Shown piece after piece: positions 28,484-38,900 of a stretch of 64,000 nucleotides of DNA; the first letter of the stretch is position 1; every line of letters begins with the position of its first letter. The notes under the pieces are model-generated. The model ran no database searches and was not told where the DNA came from. It saw only the letters and a program-made list of their open reading frames with translations. The stretch comes from Verrucomicrobiaceae bacterium. Its GTDB lineage: Bacteria; Verrucomicrobiota; Verrucomicrobiia; Verrucomicrobiales; Verrucomicrobiaceae. The position numbers and the translations under genes are program-made. The stretch lies in assembly GCA_947458455.1 (NCBI GenBank), contig CANGYJ010000003.1:372001-436000 (forward strand), written 5' to 3'.

Positions 28484-28626
28484 ATTTCTCACACTCGTTT
28501 TGGCCGCAGAGGGGCAAAGAGGCAGAGGACGCAGAGATTTCCTTCTGTTTTATCTCTGCGCGCTCCGCTCCTCTGCCCCTTTGCGGCAAACACTTTGTCA
28601 GGTGCAGCGTGGCAGGTGTGAGAAAT
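28484..28626. repeat. 143-bp palindromic element, family shared with 46575-46706
   Basis: Outer arms ATTTCTCACAC (28484-28494) and GTGTGAGAAAT (28616-28626) are perfect inverted repeats. Inside, CCGCAGAGGGGCAAAGAGGC pairs with a CCTCTGCCCCTTTGCGG segment. The sequence CACTCGTTTTGGCCGCAGAG (from about 28493) recurs in reverse complement at about 46677-46697. It fills the 309-base gap between two convergent genes; no coding sequence is seen there. Confidence 0.85.
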
Positions 28627-28701
28627 GCGGGCTAAGCCCTCTGGCAGGACGCTCCCGAAAATAGAGTGATGTGCTTTTTTCGGAGCGAGATCCATGCAGC
28701 C

Positions 28702-29937
28702 TCAGCTCAGCAGCCCGTCGATGTTGATCAGATGAAGCTGGCGACCGTTTGCGCCGTCGGGAGCGTCGATGCAGACGAGCTTTTCATCGCGGCTGCTGCG
28801 CGGATGGCAGTCGCAGCGCCACTCGCCTTTGTATTCCGGCGGCTGCGGGAAGTAGCCCAGGTCAATGCGCTTCTTCGAGGCGATGTGATACAGGTGCGGC
28901 GTCTGAATGCGGCGCACGCCTTGGGCGTAGGTGTCGTTGAGAATCCACTCGTTGTTCTTGAGGTAGGTGAGGTGCCCGCCTTTATCGAGGATGCCGTGAC
29001 CGATCTCCTCCATGATGCCGCTGTCCTTGTCCTCGAAGAGGAAATCACCCCAGTCGTTGTTTCCCAGCCAGCCCTTGGCCTGCGAGAGGATGTGCGTGGC
29101 ATCCCGCCAGATGAAATGGGAGGCGTAGCCATTTGGGATGACGATGCGCAGGTCGCTGCCGTCCATGTTCGCCGTGATGAGGCGTGTCAGATGGCCGCCC
29201 TTCGGCTGCGTCCAGCGGTGCAGCATGATGAAGCGCTTCCCATCCGGCCCCACGAGCAAATGATAGGCGTGATGCTTCGAATCGGGATGATTCTCCATCA
29301 CCGTGCCGGTCTTTGAAAGCAGCTCATGGCTCACGATGAGCTTCTCCGCGCCGGTTTCCAGATTCACCTGCGTCACACCGCTGCCAGCGGGAGCCATCTC
29401 GTCAAAGAAGCGGTCCTTGATGCCCGCGTAACCATAGCCAAGACGGCAATCGGCCACGCGGGAAAAGTCACAGCTCACCGCTTCCTTGCCATTCGGGCTC
29501 AAAGCATAGATCGGAGCGGGCAGCGTGTGCTTCTCCATCGTCTTCACATCGAGGATATGGCAGACGTATTTGTCCTTCTCGCGGTCATTCCAGATCACCT
29601 TCGACTCCGTGCCGGGAATCCATTGCAGCATGCAGCCTTGCTGCCAGTTCCACGCGTTCGACTTGCCCAGCGGGATCCATTTGTCGCCATCCTGAATGTC
29701 CACCATACCAACTTCGATCACATCGTCTGCCGTGGGCGAACGATGCTCGAAGCTCACCTTGTTCGAGAGCACGAAGCGGTTGTCCGGCGAGAACTGGAGC
29801 TTGTCGTAGTAGGCGAACCAGTGGAAGCCTGGCCCCTTCGTGATCTTACGCGTGGACGGGAATGAGGGCGATTCTTGACCACGAACAGCAAAAGGAGCGA
29901 GAGCGAGGGTGGAGAGAAAGTGGCGGCGGTGGGTCAT
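28702..29937 (-). CDS. Exported beta-propeller protein (oligogalacturonate lyase/TolB-like)
   Basis: 411 residues. A Tat-like signal (MTHRRHFLSTLALAPFAVRG) is followed by a WD40-like propeller with strands such as LQFSPDNRFVLSN, PIYALSPNGKEAV and RLITANMDGSDLRIV. Late motifs WRCDCHPRSSRDEKLVCID resemble the HPxxSxDG-type end of oligogalacturonate lyase propellers. A pectin-type substrate is possible but not shown, because a full catalytic set cannot be read. The start at 29937 is chosen for the signal peptide. It diverges from lgt. Confidence 0.65.
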   Translation of the reverse strand: MTHRRHFLSTLALAPFAVRGQESPSFPSTRKITKGPGFHWFAYYDKLQFSPDNRFVLSNKVSFEHRSPTADDVIEVGMVDIQDGDKWIPLGKSNAWNWQQGCMLQWIPGTESKVIWNDREKDKYVCHILDVKTMEKHTLPAPIYALSPNGKEAVSCDFSRVADCRLGYGYAGIKDRFFDEMAPAGSGVTQVNLETGAEKLIVSHELLSKTGTVMENHPDSKHHAYHLLVGPDGKRFIMLHRWTQPKGGHLTRLITANMDGSDLRIVIPNGYASHFIWRDATHILSQAKGWLGNNDWGDFLFEDKDSGIMEEIGHGILDKGGHLTYLKNNEWILNDTYAQGVRRIQTPHLYHIASKKRIDLGYFPQPPEYKGEWRCDCHPRSSRDEKLVCIDAPDGANGRQLHLINIDGLLS

Positions 29938-30077
29938 GTGAGGAAGGAGTACGCGGATCGTGAAGCCTCGTGTCATCGAAGGGCCAAAATAAGCTGTTCA
30001 AAATCATCGCCAAGCTCCACCTGGTGCATCGTTTTTGGTGTTTGAAGGCGGAAGAAGGCTCGCCACTGCTTAGCGAC

Positions 30078-31016
30078 ATGTTTGCCACCTATCTGCACGA
30101 CCTGAGCCCGAAGATCATCCAGTTCACGGAGACGATCGGCATCCAATGGTATGGCTTGGCGTATGTGACGGGCTTTTACCTGACCTATCTCGTCATGCGA
30201 TTTTTGGCTCGCCGAGGACTCTCGCAGATCGCGGAGAAAGACGTGGGAGATTTCATCACCGGCGTGGCCTTGTTTGGCGTCATCTTGGGTGGGCGTCTCG
30301 GCTACATGCTGCTGTACAACTTCGATGAATTCATCCAACGTCCGTGGGTCTTTCTCATGCTGCATCAGGGCGGCATGGCCAGCCACGGTGGCATCGCGGG
30401 CGTGGCTCTCTACTGCCTCTGGTATGCTCGAAAGCATCGCATCTCATGGACGGGCATCGGGGATACGCTGGTGTGCGGAGCCCCCCTCGGCATCTTTCTG
30501 GGTCGTATCGCCAATTTCATCAACGGAGAGCTTTTTGGCCGGGTGACGACGGTGCCATGGGCGATGAAATTTCCTACCGAGCTGCTGCATGAGGATTTCG
30601 TGAAGCAGGGCGGGGAACTGCCCCCCATGCCGGACTACCTCCAGCACAGCCCTGACATCATCGCCTGGTTTGAGCAGCATCGCGGTGGACGGCCTGAATT
30701 GGAGGCGATCTTGCATCCCCGGCATCCCTCGCAGCTCTATGAGGCATTTGGCGAAGGATTACTCCTCACGCTGGTGCTGCTCTGGATCCGCGTGAAATGG
30801 CCCAAAATGCCGCATGGCATCATCTCGGGGTTGTTTTTCATTTTGTATGCCGTGGTGCGCATCGCCCTCGAAGGCGTGCGCCAGCCAGATAGCGGCTCTT
30901 CCATGATCATGGGCCTCACCAAAGGGCAGTTTTTTTCCACCTTCATGATCGCCGCTGGCCTGGCCTTCATCCTGATCGGCTGGCGACGCCGTGAGAAGGC
31001 GGGCTCTGAGCGGTGA
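30078..31016 (+). CDS. lgt: Prolipoprotein diacylglyceryl transferase
   Basis: 312 residues, about seven membrane helices. Transfers diacylglyceryl from phosphatidylglycerol to the lipobox Cys of prolipoproteins. Family motifs are visible: YGLAYVTGFY near the N-terminus, GGRLGYMLLYN, HQGGMASHGG, the signature GRIANFINGELFGRVTTVPW, HPSQLYEAFGEGLL and EGVRQPD. The ATG at 30078 gives a normal N-terminus; an upstream in-frame start would add 36 non-family residues. Predicted lipoproteins in the window (amidase at 43110, rhodanese at 58374) are likely substrates. Confidence 0.95.
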   Translation: MFATYLHDLSPKIIQFTETIGIQWYGLAYVTGFYLTYLVMRFLARRGLSQIAEKDVGDFITGVALFGVILGGRLGYMLLYNFDEFIQRPWVFLMLHQGGMASHGGIAGVALYCLWYARKHRISWTGIGDTLVCGAPLGIFLGRIANFINGELFGRVTTVPWAMKFPTELLHEDFVKQGGELPPMPDYLQHSPDIIAWFEQHRGGRPELEAILHPRHPSQLYEAFGEGLLLTLVLLWIRVKWPKMPHGIISGLFFILYAVVRIALEGVRQPDSGSSMIMGLTKGQFFSTFMIAAGLAFILIGWRRREKAGSER

Positions 31017-31047
31017 TGAGTCGTTGTTTTCGTGCAAGCCCTGCCCG

Positions 31048-31272
31048 AATGCCATCGAGGACGACCGATGAGGGCTCCGTGATGTACCAGGGCCATTCCT
31101 GGCCCTTCTAAAGCTCACGGGGCAAGAATGCCCCGGATACGGCTTCCCCCCTCGGAGGGCTGGATTGCATTCCAGCCCAAATGCCATCGGGGACGTCCGA
31201 TGAGGGATCCGGGATGTACCAGGGCCATTCCTGGCCCTTCTAGAACCCACGGGGCAAGAATGCCCCGGATAC
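31048..31272. repeat. Two 93-bp direct repeats, 132 bp apart
   Basis: Copies at 31048-31140 and 31180-31272 are nearly identical, starting AATGCCATCG and ending GCCCCGGATAC. Each holds two hairpins: AGGGCCA-TTCC-TGGCCCT and CGGGGCA-AGAA-TGCCCCG. They look like compound REP-type elements. Confidence 0.85.
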
Positions 31273-31334
31273 CGCCTCCCCGCCAAACCGCCTCGCCGCC
31301 ACAAGAGCCCCCTCTTGGCCATCAAACACACCGG

Positions 31335-31372
31335 TCTTTGCCCTCAAACACACAGCTCTTTGAGGGCAAAGA
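31335..31372. repeat. Perfect 14-bp inverted repeat upstream of hsdM
   Basis: TCTTTGCCCTCAAA at 31335-31348 and TTTGAGGGCAAAGA at 31359-31372, loop of 10 bases. No T tract follows. It lies 240 bases before the hsdM start. Confidence 0.75.
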
Positions 31373-31612
31373 GTCCTTTCCAGACCCCTAAAACCACGAA
31401 AAACGCCCCAAAGCCACTCCGCTGAGGGCTTGAAGGCTTCAGAAAACTGTTTCCATGAACATCATGTTCGCCGATTTCGCCGGAGGCCAGTTTCTTCGCA
31501 CCGATTCCTTCCAGTACCCGCCCGCAACGCCTCGCGTAGCGATGCGGGCAGGCCCTCGTCTCAAAGTCTTGCCATCCACTCCGCTCCCTGCTTGGATAAG
31601 AGAAATACCTTC

Positions 31613-33004
31613 ATGGCCCGCAAAGCATCTTCCAAGCCCGAGTCCAGCAACTCCACCGCCACCATCGGCTTCGAGGCGAAGCTCTGGCTCACCGCCGACA
31701 AGCTGCGGAACAACATGGACGCGGCGGAATACAAGCACGTCGTCCTCGGCCTCATCTTCCTCAAATACATCTCCGACACCTTCGAGGAACACCGCGCCAA
31801 GCTCCTCGCCGGCCAGGGCGACTACGCCGGGGCCAATGCCGAGGACCCGGACGAATACAAAGCCGAAAACGTCTTCTGGGTGCCCGCCGATGCCCGCTGG
31901 TCTCACCTCCAGGCCAACGCCAAGCAGCCCACCATCGGTAAGATCGTGGATGACGCCATGGTTGCCATCGAGCGCGACAACCCACGCCTCAAAGGCGTCC
32001 TCCCCAAGGACTACGCCCGCCCCGGCCTCGACAAGCAGCGCCTCGGCGAACTCATCGACGTCATCGCCACCATCGAGCTCACCGCCGCCAGCGAGGGCGA
32101 GAAGACCCACCGCTCCGTCGATCTGCTCGGCCGCGTGTATGAGTATTTCCTCACCCGCTTCGCCAGTGCCGAGGGCAAGAACGGCGGCCAGTTCTACACC
32201 CCGTCCTGCGTCGTGCGCTGCCTCGTCGAGATGCTCGCCCCCTACAAAGGCCGCATCTACGACCCCGCCTGAGGCTCCGGCGGCATGTTCGTGCAGTCGG
32301 AAAAATTCGTCGAATCCCACGGCGGCAAGCTCGGCGACATCAGCATCTACGGGCAGGACAAATGGGCGCGGCGGCAGCGCCCATTTGGTCTCGCAACGCG
32401 AGCCCGCAGGGTGAGGCTGCGGCGGCAGCAGCCGAAACAAAGCAACGCCACCACCCGCCGCCTCGCCGTGATGAACCTCGCCCTGCGCGGCATCGAGGCC
32501 GACTTCGGCCCCGAGCACGCCGACACCTTCCGCCGCGACCTCCATCCCGACCTCCGCGCCGACTACGTCCTCGCCAACCCGCCCTTCAACGACTCCGACT
32601 GGTTCCGCAAGGACGACGACGTGCGCTGGCAGTTCGGCGTCCCGCCCAAGGGCAACGCCAACTTCGCCTGGGTGCAGCACTTTATCCACCACCTCGCGCC
32701 GCACGGCATGGCCGGCTTCGTCCTCGCCAATGGCAGCATGTCTTCGAACCAGTCCGGCGAGGGCGACATCCGCCGCGCCCTCATCGAGGCCGACCTCGTG
32801 GACTGCATTGTCGCCCTCCCCGGCCAGCTCTTCTACAGCACGCAGATTCCCGTCTGCCTCTGGTTCCTCGCGAAAAACAAAGCCGCCGACGCCAAACGCG
32901 GCTTCCGCGACCGCCGCAAACAGACCCTCTTCATCGACGCCCGCAAACTCGGCACCCTCATCGACCGCGTCAACCGTGCCCCATCGAATCCGTCTCTCAA
33001 CTGA
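31613..33004 (+). pseudogene. hsdM: Type I restriction-modification methyltransferase subunit, interrupted and truncated
   Basis: The product would be the M subunit of a type I system (N6-adenine methylation). The N-terminal helical domain ([34 protein letters not shown]) is intact. AdoMet motif I, normally DPACGSGGM, reads DPA-stop-GSGGM: a TGA at 32270-32272 replaces the Cys codon (TGC to TGA is one base). The frame then continues unchanged through NPPFNDSDW, the catalytic motif near 32577. An in-frame insert of about 81 bases (32357-32439) with two hairpins splits IYGQ from [17 protein letters not shown]. The C-terminus is lost: after [10 protein letters not shown] the sequence becomes unrelated and stops at 33004. 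Three independent lesions make a working enzyme unlikely. No hsdS is present. Confidence 0.9.
32357..32439. repeat. Palindromic insert in hsdM with two hairpins sharing one loop
   Basis: Hairpin 1 is AAATGGGCGC / GCGCCCATTT (32360-32369 with 32377-32386) with loop GGCGGCA. Hairpin 2 is GGCTGC / GCAGCC (32415-32420 with 32428-32433) with the same loop GGCGGCA. The insert replaces about one codon of the family sequence by about 28 and keeps the frame. Confidence 0.8.
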
Positions 33005-33007
33005 CTT

Positions 33008-35833
33008 ATGGCCTCACCAATTCGCTGGCTGCACCTCTCAGATTTCCACGTTGGAAAAGACGACTACGCGGGGCGAAAGATGTTCGATTACAACATCGCG
33101 CACGTGAAACAGCGGAAGGAAGAAGGCTTCGCACCCGACTTGCTCTTCATCACTGGTGACTTGGCGAACAAAGGCCTCAAATCCGAATATGAGGATCTGT
33201 GGTTGGAGTTTGTGTTACCGCTCCAGGAACTACTTGGAAACAATATCGCCGAGCGAACCTTCGTTGTTCCCGGCAATCACGATGTCGACCGCGACCACAA
33301 CCAAGCCTTCGGTCGTGAGGAAATGCTATCGGATTCCAGCCGCCACTTTGACCCGACCGAAAAAGGCCTCAAATCGCGGCAGATGCTTCTGCCGCGCTTC
33401 CAAGCCTTCAACGACAACGACCAGACCCCGTGCAAAGGGGCGTTCGTAAATGCTGCGGGAGCCTTCTCAACGATGCTGACGCTCGATGGCACAAAAGTCG
33501 GCATAGCGGGAATCAACACCGCTTGGCTTTGCAAGGATGACCACGACGAGAGGAAGCTGACACCCGGCAAAGGAATGGTCGAACAAGCTCTGAACTCCTT
33601 GAAGGAGGCGCAGCTTTGTATCGTGTTAGGCCATCATCCGCTCGACTGGCTTTTGCCTGCCGAGCAGAAACCTATCAAGAGCCTCTTCGGCCAGAATGCC
33701 GTAATATACTTGCACGGCCATCTTCATGAGGAATGGGCAGAGCCGACATATGGCGGAGGGCATCACTTCTTAGCTATTCAGTCGGGAGCCGCCTTCCAAG
33801 CTCGTGAACGCGAGAAGTGGCGAAATGGCCTTGTGTGGGCCGAAGCCGATTTGGATGTAGGCGAACTTCGCCTTCAAGCTCGCCGCTGGATTCCAAACCA
33901 ACAGGCATGGGTGCCTGTAACCGAAGCATTCCACGAGAATCACCGTAAGGGCGACTGGTGGCACTATCCGCTTCCGGGCACTGAGCTAGCCAAGAAGCTT
34001 GCCCAATCCCCTGTGTCTCTCGCCAAGCCCGTGCCAAAGGGCTGGTCAATTTCCAAGTCCAGCGAACTCGCCCAGCATCTTGTTCCAATAGACGAGGACG
34101 CAGCGGTTCGCTTCTTCAACGGTGCTGCCCCGTCATGGGCGACTGCTCTGTCAACTTCCATTCCCCGCCGGAACATAGTTGCCGCCCTCACTGCTCGTTT
34201 TCAGGATGCAGAGACTGTCACTCGTCCCATCGTCACAGTTTTGCTGGCCGCTGGGTGCGAAGGAAAGACAACCGCGCTGCTTCAAGCGGCTCACCAAGTG
34301 GTGCAGAATAAACCCGAGTGGCATATTTTACGACGCGGCGATGATGCCGAGCCCTTGCAGCCTGCGGAAATCCTTCCTCTATTGAGCAAGGAGCATCGTT
34401 GGCTCGTCGTGATAGACGAAGCTGACCGCGTCGCGAAAAGTGTCGTAGAACTCCTCCCTCGACTGCCCAGCCAACTCCAAGGACGGGTTCATTTTCTCTT
34501 AGCGTGCCGTGACTCGGACTGGTTGGGGTCACACGCGAATGAACTCAAATGGTCAAGCGTCTGCGATTTCCAGCAGAAGCGTTTAGCTGGCCTCGGCATG
34601 GCAGACGCAGAGGCTGTAGTTGCGGCTTGGGCGTGCTTCGGGAAGCTCGGGCTCGGAGACTTGGCAAACGTCCCAGAAAACAAGCGGGCTGCGCTCCTGG
34701 ATAAAAAGGCTCACGAAGAGGCGATGACGAATCAAGGGGCTTTCTTTGGTGCGCTGCTAGCCGTTCGCCACGGAAGTGATTTACCAAACCACGCGAGGCT
34801 GATGTTGGAGCGCTTGAGCCTGCGACAAATTCCTGGAGGCTCAACGCTACGGCAGGCCCTTGGATTTATCGCGGCGATGCATTCAGAAGGCTTGGAGTTT
34901 CTGTCTCGTCCGGTGCTGGCACAGGCTTTGGCATGTCCACTGGCACGACTACATCGGGAAGTCCTCGTGCCATTGGGTCAAGAAGCTGCGGCTACTGTCA
35001 CATCATCATCTGTTTTCACGCGTCACCGGCGAATCGCAGACGCCATTGTTTCTGTTTTGGCGACAGACTTTGCTACGGATGTATCCGTTCTTTTTCTGAC
35101 TCTCGCAACCGCCGCAATCGACACTTATAAAGACGGTGTTACTGTTCCGGACTTGGCGGCGTGGCGTTACCGGATCGCCGAACACTTTTTTGAAACAGGC
35201 AGAACTGACCTTGCGCTCGAGATTGCCAGAGCGGTCCTCGACCATGAAAATGACAATGCAATGACTCGGACAAATGTTGCGAACCTGTTTCGAAAAGCCG
35301 AACAACCAGAGATTGCTGTGGAGGTTTTCAGGAAGGTTCCGACTTCCGCGAAACTTGACCGCGGCTTCTTCTTCGAGTGGTCCGCTGCAGAAGGAAGCAG
35401 TGGAGACCAAATAGCAGCCAATATTCTCGCCGCGTTCTCACTGAGCGATGACTGTCCTGCTGCTCGAGTGGCGAACGATGATGCTAAGAAAGTGTTGGCA
35501 GGGCTTGGGGTGTCCTTCGCGGAACTGTTTGTGAAGTATCGTGAGACGGCGTTTCGAGACGGTCGTGTTGCGGTCGCGATTCTCGGCCAGCAACTGCGGC
35601 TCGACCCCACAACCGCAAGCTACTTCAAAAAGCATATTGAGGAAGGAAAAGCAGACGGCGCAGCAGTGCCCGCCGTCGATGAGGCTTTCGTCCTCTTCAA
35701 AAACGGGGTGTCAGTTGCGGAATCCATCGGGGTCAATGACCGCGTCGGAACTTTCGTTCCGGATGCAGCTCATCTCGACTTCGCTGGATTGCAGCGGTTA
35801 ATTTATGCGTCCATCGAGTCCGGGCAGAGGTAG
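33008..35833 (+). CDS. Metallophosphoesterase-P-loop NTPase (STAND-like) protein with TPR-like C-terminus
   Basis: 941 residues, intact. Domain 1 (about 5-300) is a calcineurin-like phosphoesterase with its full metal site: D12 and H14 (SDFH), D51 (TGD), N90-H91 (PGNHD), H209 (GHHPLDW) and H238/H240 (HGHLH). Domain 2 (about 385-700) is a P-loop NTPase: Walker A AAGCEGKTT with K420, Walker B WLVVIDEAD with D470-E471, and the sensor-like LLACRDSDW with R501, in the pattern of STAND/AAA-type signalling ATPases. The remaining 250 residues are helical with TPR-like spacing (RTDLALEIARAVLDHENDN, QPEIAVEVFRKVP). STAND NTPases with an N-terminal effector and C-terminal repeats are a common plan of anti-phage sensors, so an NTP-regulated phosphoesterase or nuclease effector is inferred. 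It lies between broken hsdM and hsdR and has visibly lower GC than both. Confidence 0.85.
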   Translation: MASPIRWLHLSDFHVGKDDYAGRKMFDYNIAHVKQRKEEGFAPDLLFITGDLANKGLKSEYEDLWLEFVLPLQELLGNNIAERTFVVPGNHDVDRDHNQAFGREEMLSDSSRHFDPTEKGLKSRQMLLPRFQAFNDNDQTPCKGAFVNAAGAFSTMLTLDGTKVGIAGINTAWLCKDDHDERKLTPGKGMVEQALNSLKEAQLCIVLGHHPLDWLLPAEQKPIKSLFGQNAVIYLHGHLHEEWAEPTYGGGHHFLAIQSGAAFQAREREKWRNGLVWAEADLDVGELRLQARRWIPNQQAWVPVTEAFHENHRKGDWWHYPLPGTELAKKLAQSPVSLAKPVPKGWSISKSSELAQHLVPIDEDAAVRFFNGAAPSWATALSTSIPRRNIVAALTARFQDAETVTRPIVTVLLAAGCEGKTTALLQAAHQVVQNKPEWHILRRGDDAEPLQPAEILPLLSKEHRWLVVIDEADRVAKSVVELLPRLPSQLQGRVHFLLACRDSDWLGSHANELKWSSVCDFQQKRLAGLGMADAEAVVAAWACFGKLGLGDLANVPENKRAALLDKKAHEEAMTNQGAFFGALLAVRHGSDLPNHARLMLERLSLRQIPGGSTLRQALGFIAAMHSEGLEFLSRPVLAQALACPLARLHREVLVPLGQEAAATVTSSSVFTRHRRIADAIVSVLATDFATDVSVLFLTLATAAIDTYKDGVTVPDLAAWRYRIAEHFFETGRTDLALEIARAVLDHENDNAMTRTNVANLFRKAEQPEIAVEVFRKVPTSAKLDRGFFFEWSAAEGSSGDQIAANILAAFSLSDDCPAARVANDDAKKVLAGLGVSFAELFVKYRETAFRDGRVAVAILGQQLRLDPTTASYFKKHIEEGKADGAAVPAVDEAFVLFKNGVSVAESIGVNDRVGTFVPDAAHLDFAGLQRLIYASIESGQR

Positions 35834-35855
35834 GACGTGGCTTTGGGGTATTTAG

Positions 35856-38075
<2,220 letters not shown>

Positions 38076-38900
38076 ATAAAGAGGCCTTCAGAACAGCCTC
38101 GCGCTGCGCAACCGGGCGGCCAGCGCTTGCTGGCGCTCGCCCATGGCATCCCGGTTGACTCCCTTGTTCCACCCCGTTGACTCGCTTCGCTCACCCTTCG
38201 GGCAGCCTAACGGCAGTTTGCCCCGGTGCGTTTGGAAGAACATGGGCCCGGCTATTTGCCTTCGGCCATCTCCACTGCGTTCCGGTTCCGCTGCGCTCCG
38301 GTTCCCTCCGGTCGGTTGTGTCGCCCGGCGGGTCATGCAGGCAGGATCTGTGCTGGAATCGGATGAACCAAGAACGAAGAACTACGAACGAAGAACCTCT
38401 GTGCCCTTCCGTGTGTTCCGTGTCTTCCGTGGTTGTCCTGCCTTGAGCCGCGAGCGGAGTCGCGGACGACTTCACGGGGCCCGAGGGAATACTCGATTGC
38501 TGAATGCTGATTTCTGATTTTTGAAGGGGGAGCACCTGAAACCTGAACCGGGAGGAGGAGGAGGAGGAGGAAGAGAGCCGAGCGAAGCGAGGCAGACAGC
38601 CAAAGGCTGCCCGCAGGGAGAGCAAAGCGAATCAACGAGGAAGATGGCACTGAGCACTGAACACCGAAGCTCTATCCTTTGCGGTCCTTGCGATCCTTTG
38701 CGGCGATTCCTGGCTTGGGGCAGAACGGGCTTAAGCCCGAACTACGAACGAAGAACTGCGGACAGGAGTATCCGCGCTCCCTTTCTCCCCATCTCCAAGT
38801 CTCCTTGCCCTTCGCTTTTCTGCCTCGTGGCTGAATAAAAATGCCTGCGCGGCATCCATGAGCCGTGCAAACTGGCAAGGTGACTTCCCCCACGGCTCCG
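38076..38900. other. Repeat-rich gap after hsdR
   Basis: About 825 bases with no supported gene. Contents: an imperfect inverted pair around CGTTGA-TCGCTT-GCTC (about 38169-38215 against 38575-38640), a 16-base direct repeat ACTACGAACGAAGAAC at 38381-38396 and 38741-38756, the palindrome CGGGCTTAAGCCCG at 38726-38739, a (GGA)n tract near 38551-38575, and a TTCCGTG-rich stretch near 38405-38435. This marks the right border of the island. Confidence 0.7.

Larger units (their letters stand above)
31017..31612. other. Repeat-filled gap between lgt and hsdM
   Basis: About 600 bases without a supported gene. It holds two 93-base direct repeats (31048-31140 and 31180-31272), a hairpin between them (GGCTGGA-TTGCAT-TCCAGCC near 31158-31177), a perfect 14-bp inverted repeat (31335-31348 with 31359-31372), and an imperfect hairpin near 31519-31550 around GATGCGGGC. 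This marks the left border of the accessory island. Confidence 0.75.

Noticed and set aside
32270-32272. Selenocysteine reading of the hsdM TGA
   Set aside because: No SECIS-like stem-loop is apparent just downstream, the site is a structural Cys in a P-loop-like AdoMet motif, and other lesions in the gene indicate decay.
33008-35833. The metallophosphoesterase-NTPase as a replacement specificity subunit (HsdS)
   Set aside because: It has no target recognition domains or coiled-coil spacer of HsdS; its motifs are those of a phosphoesterase and an NTPase.
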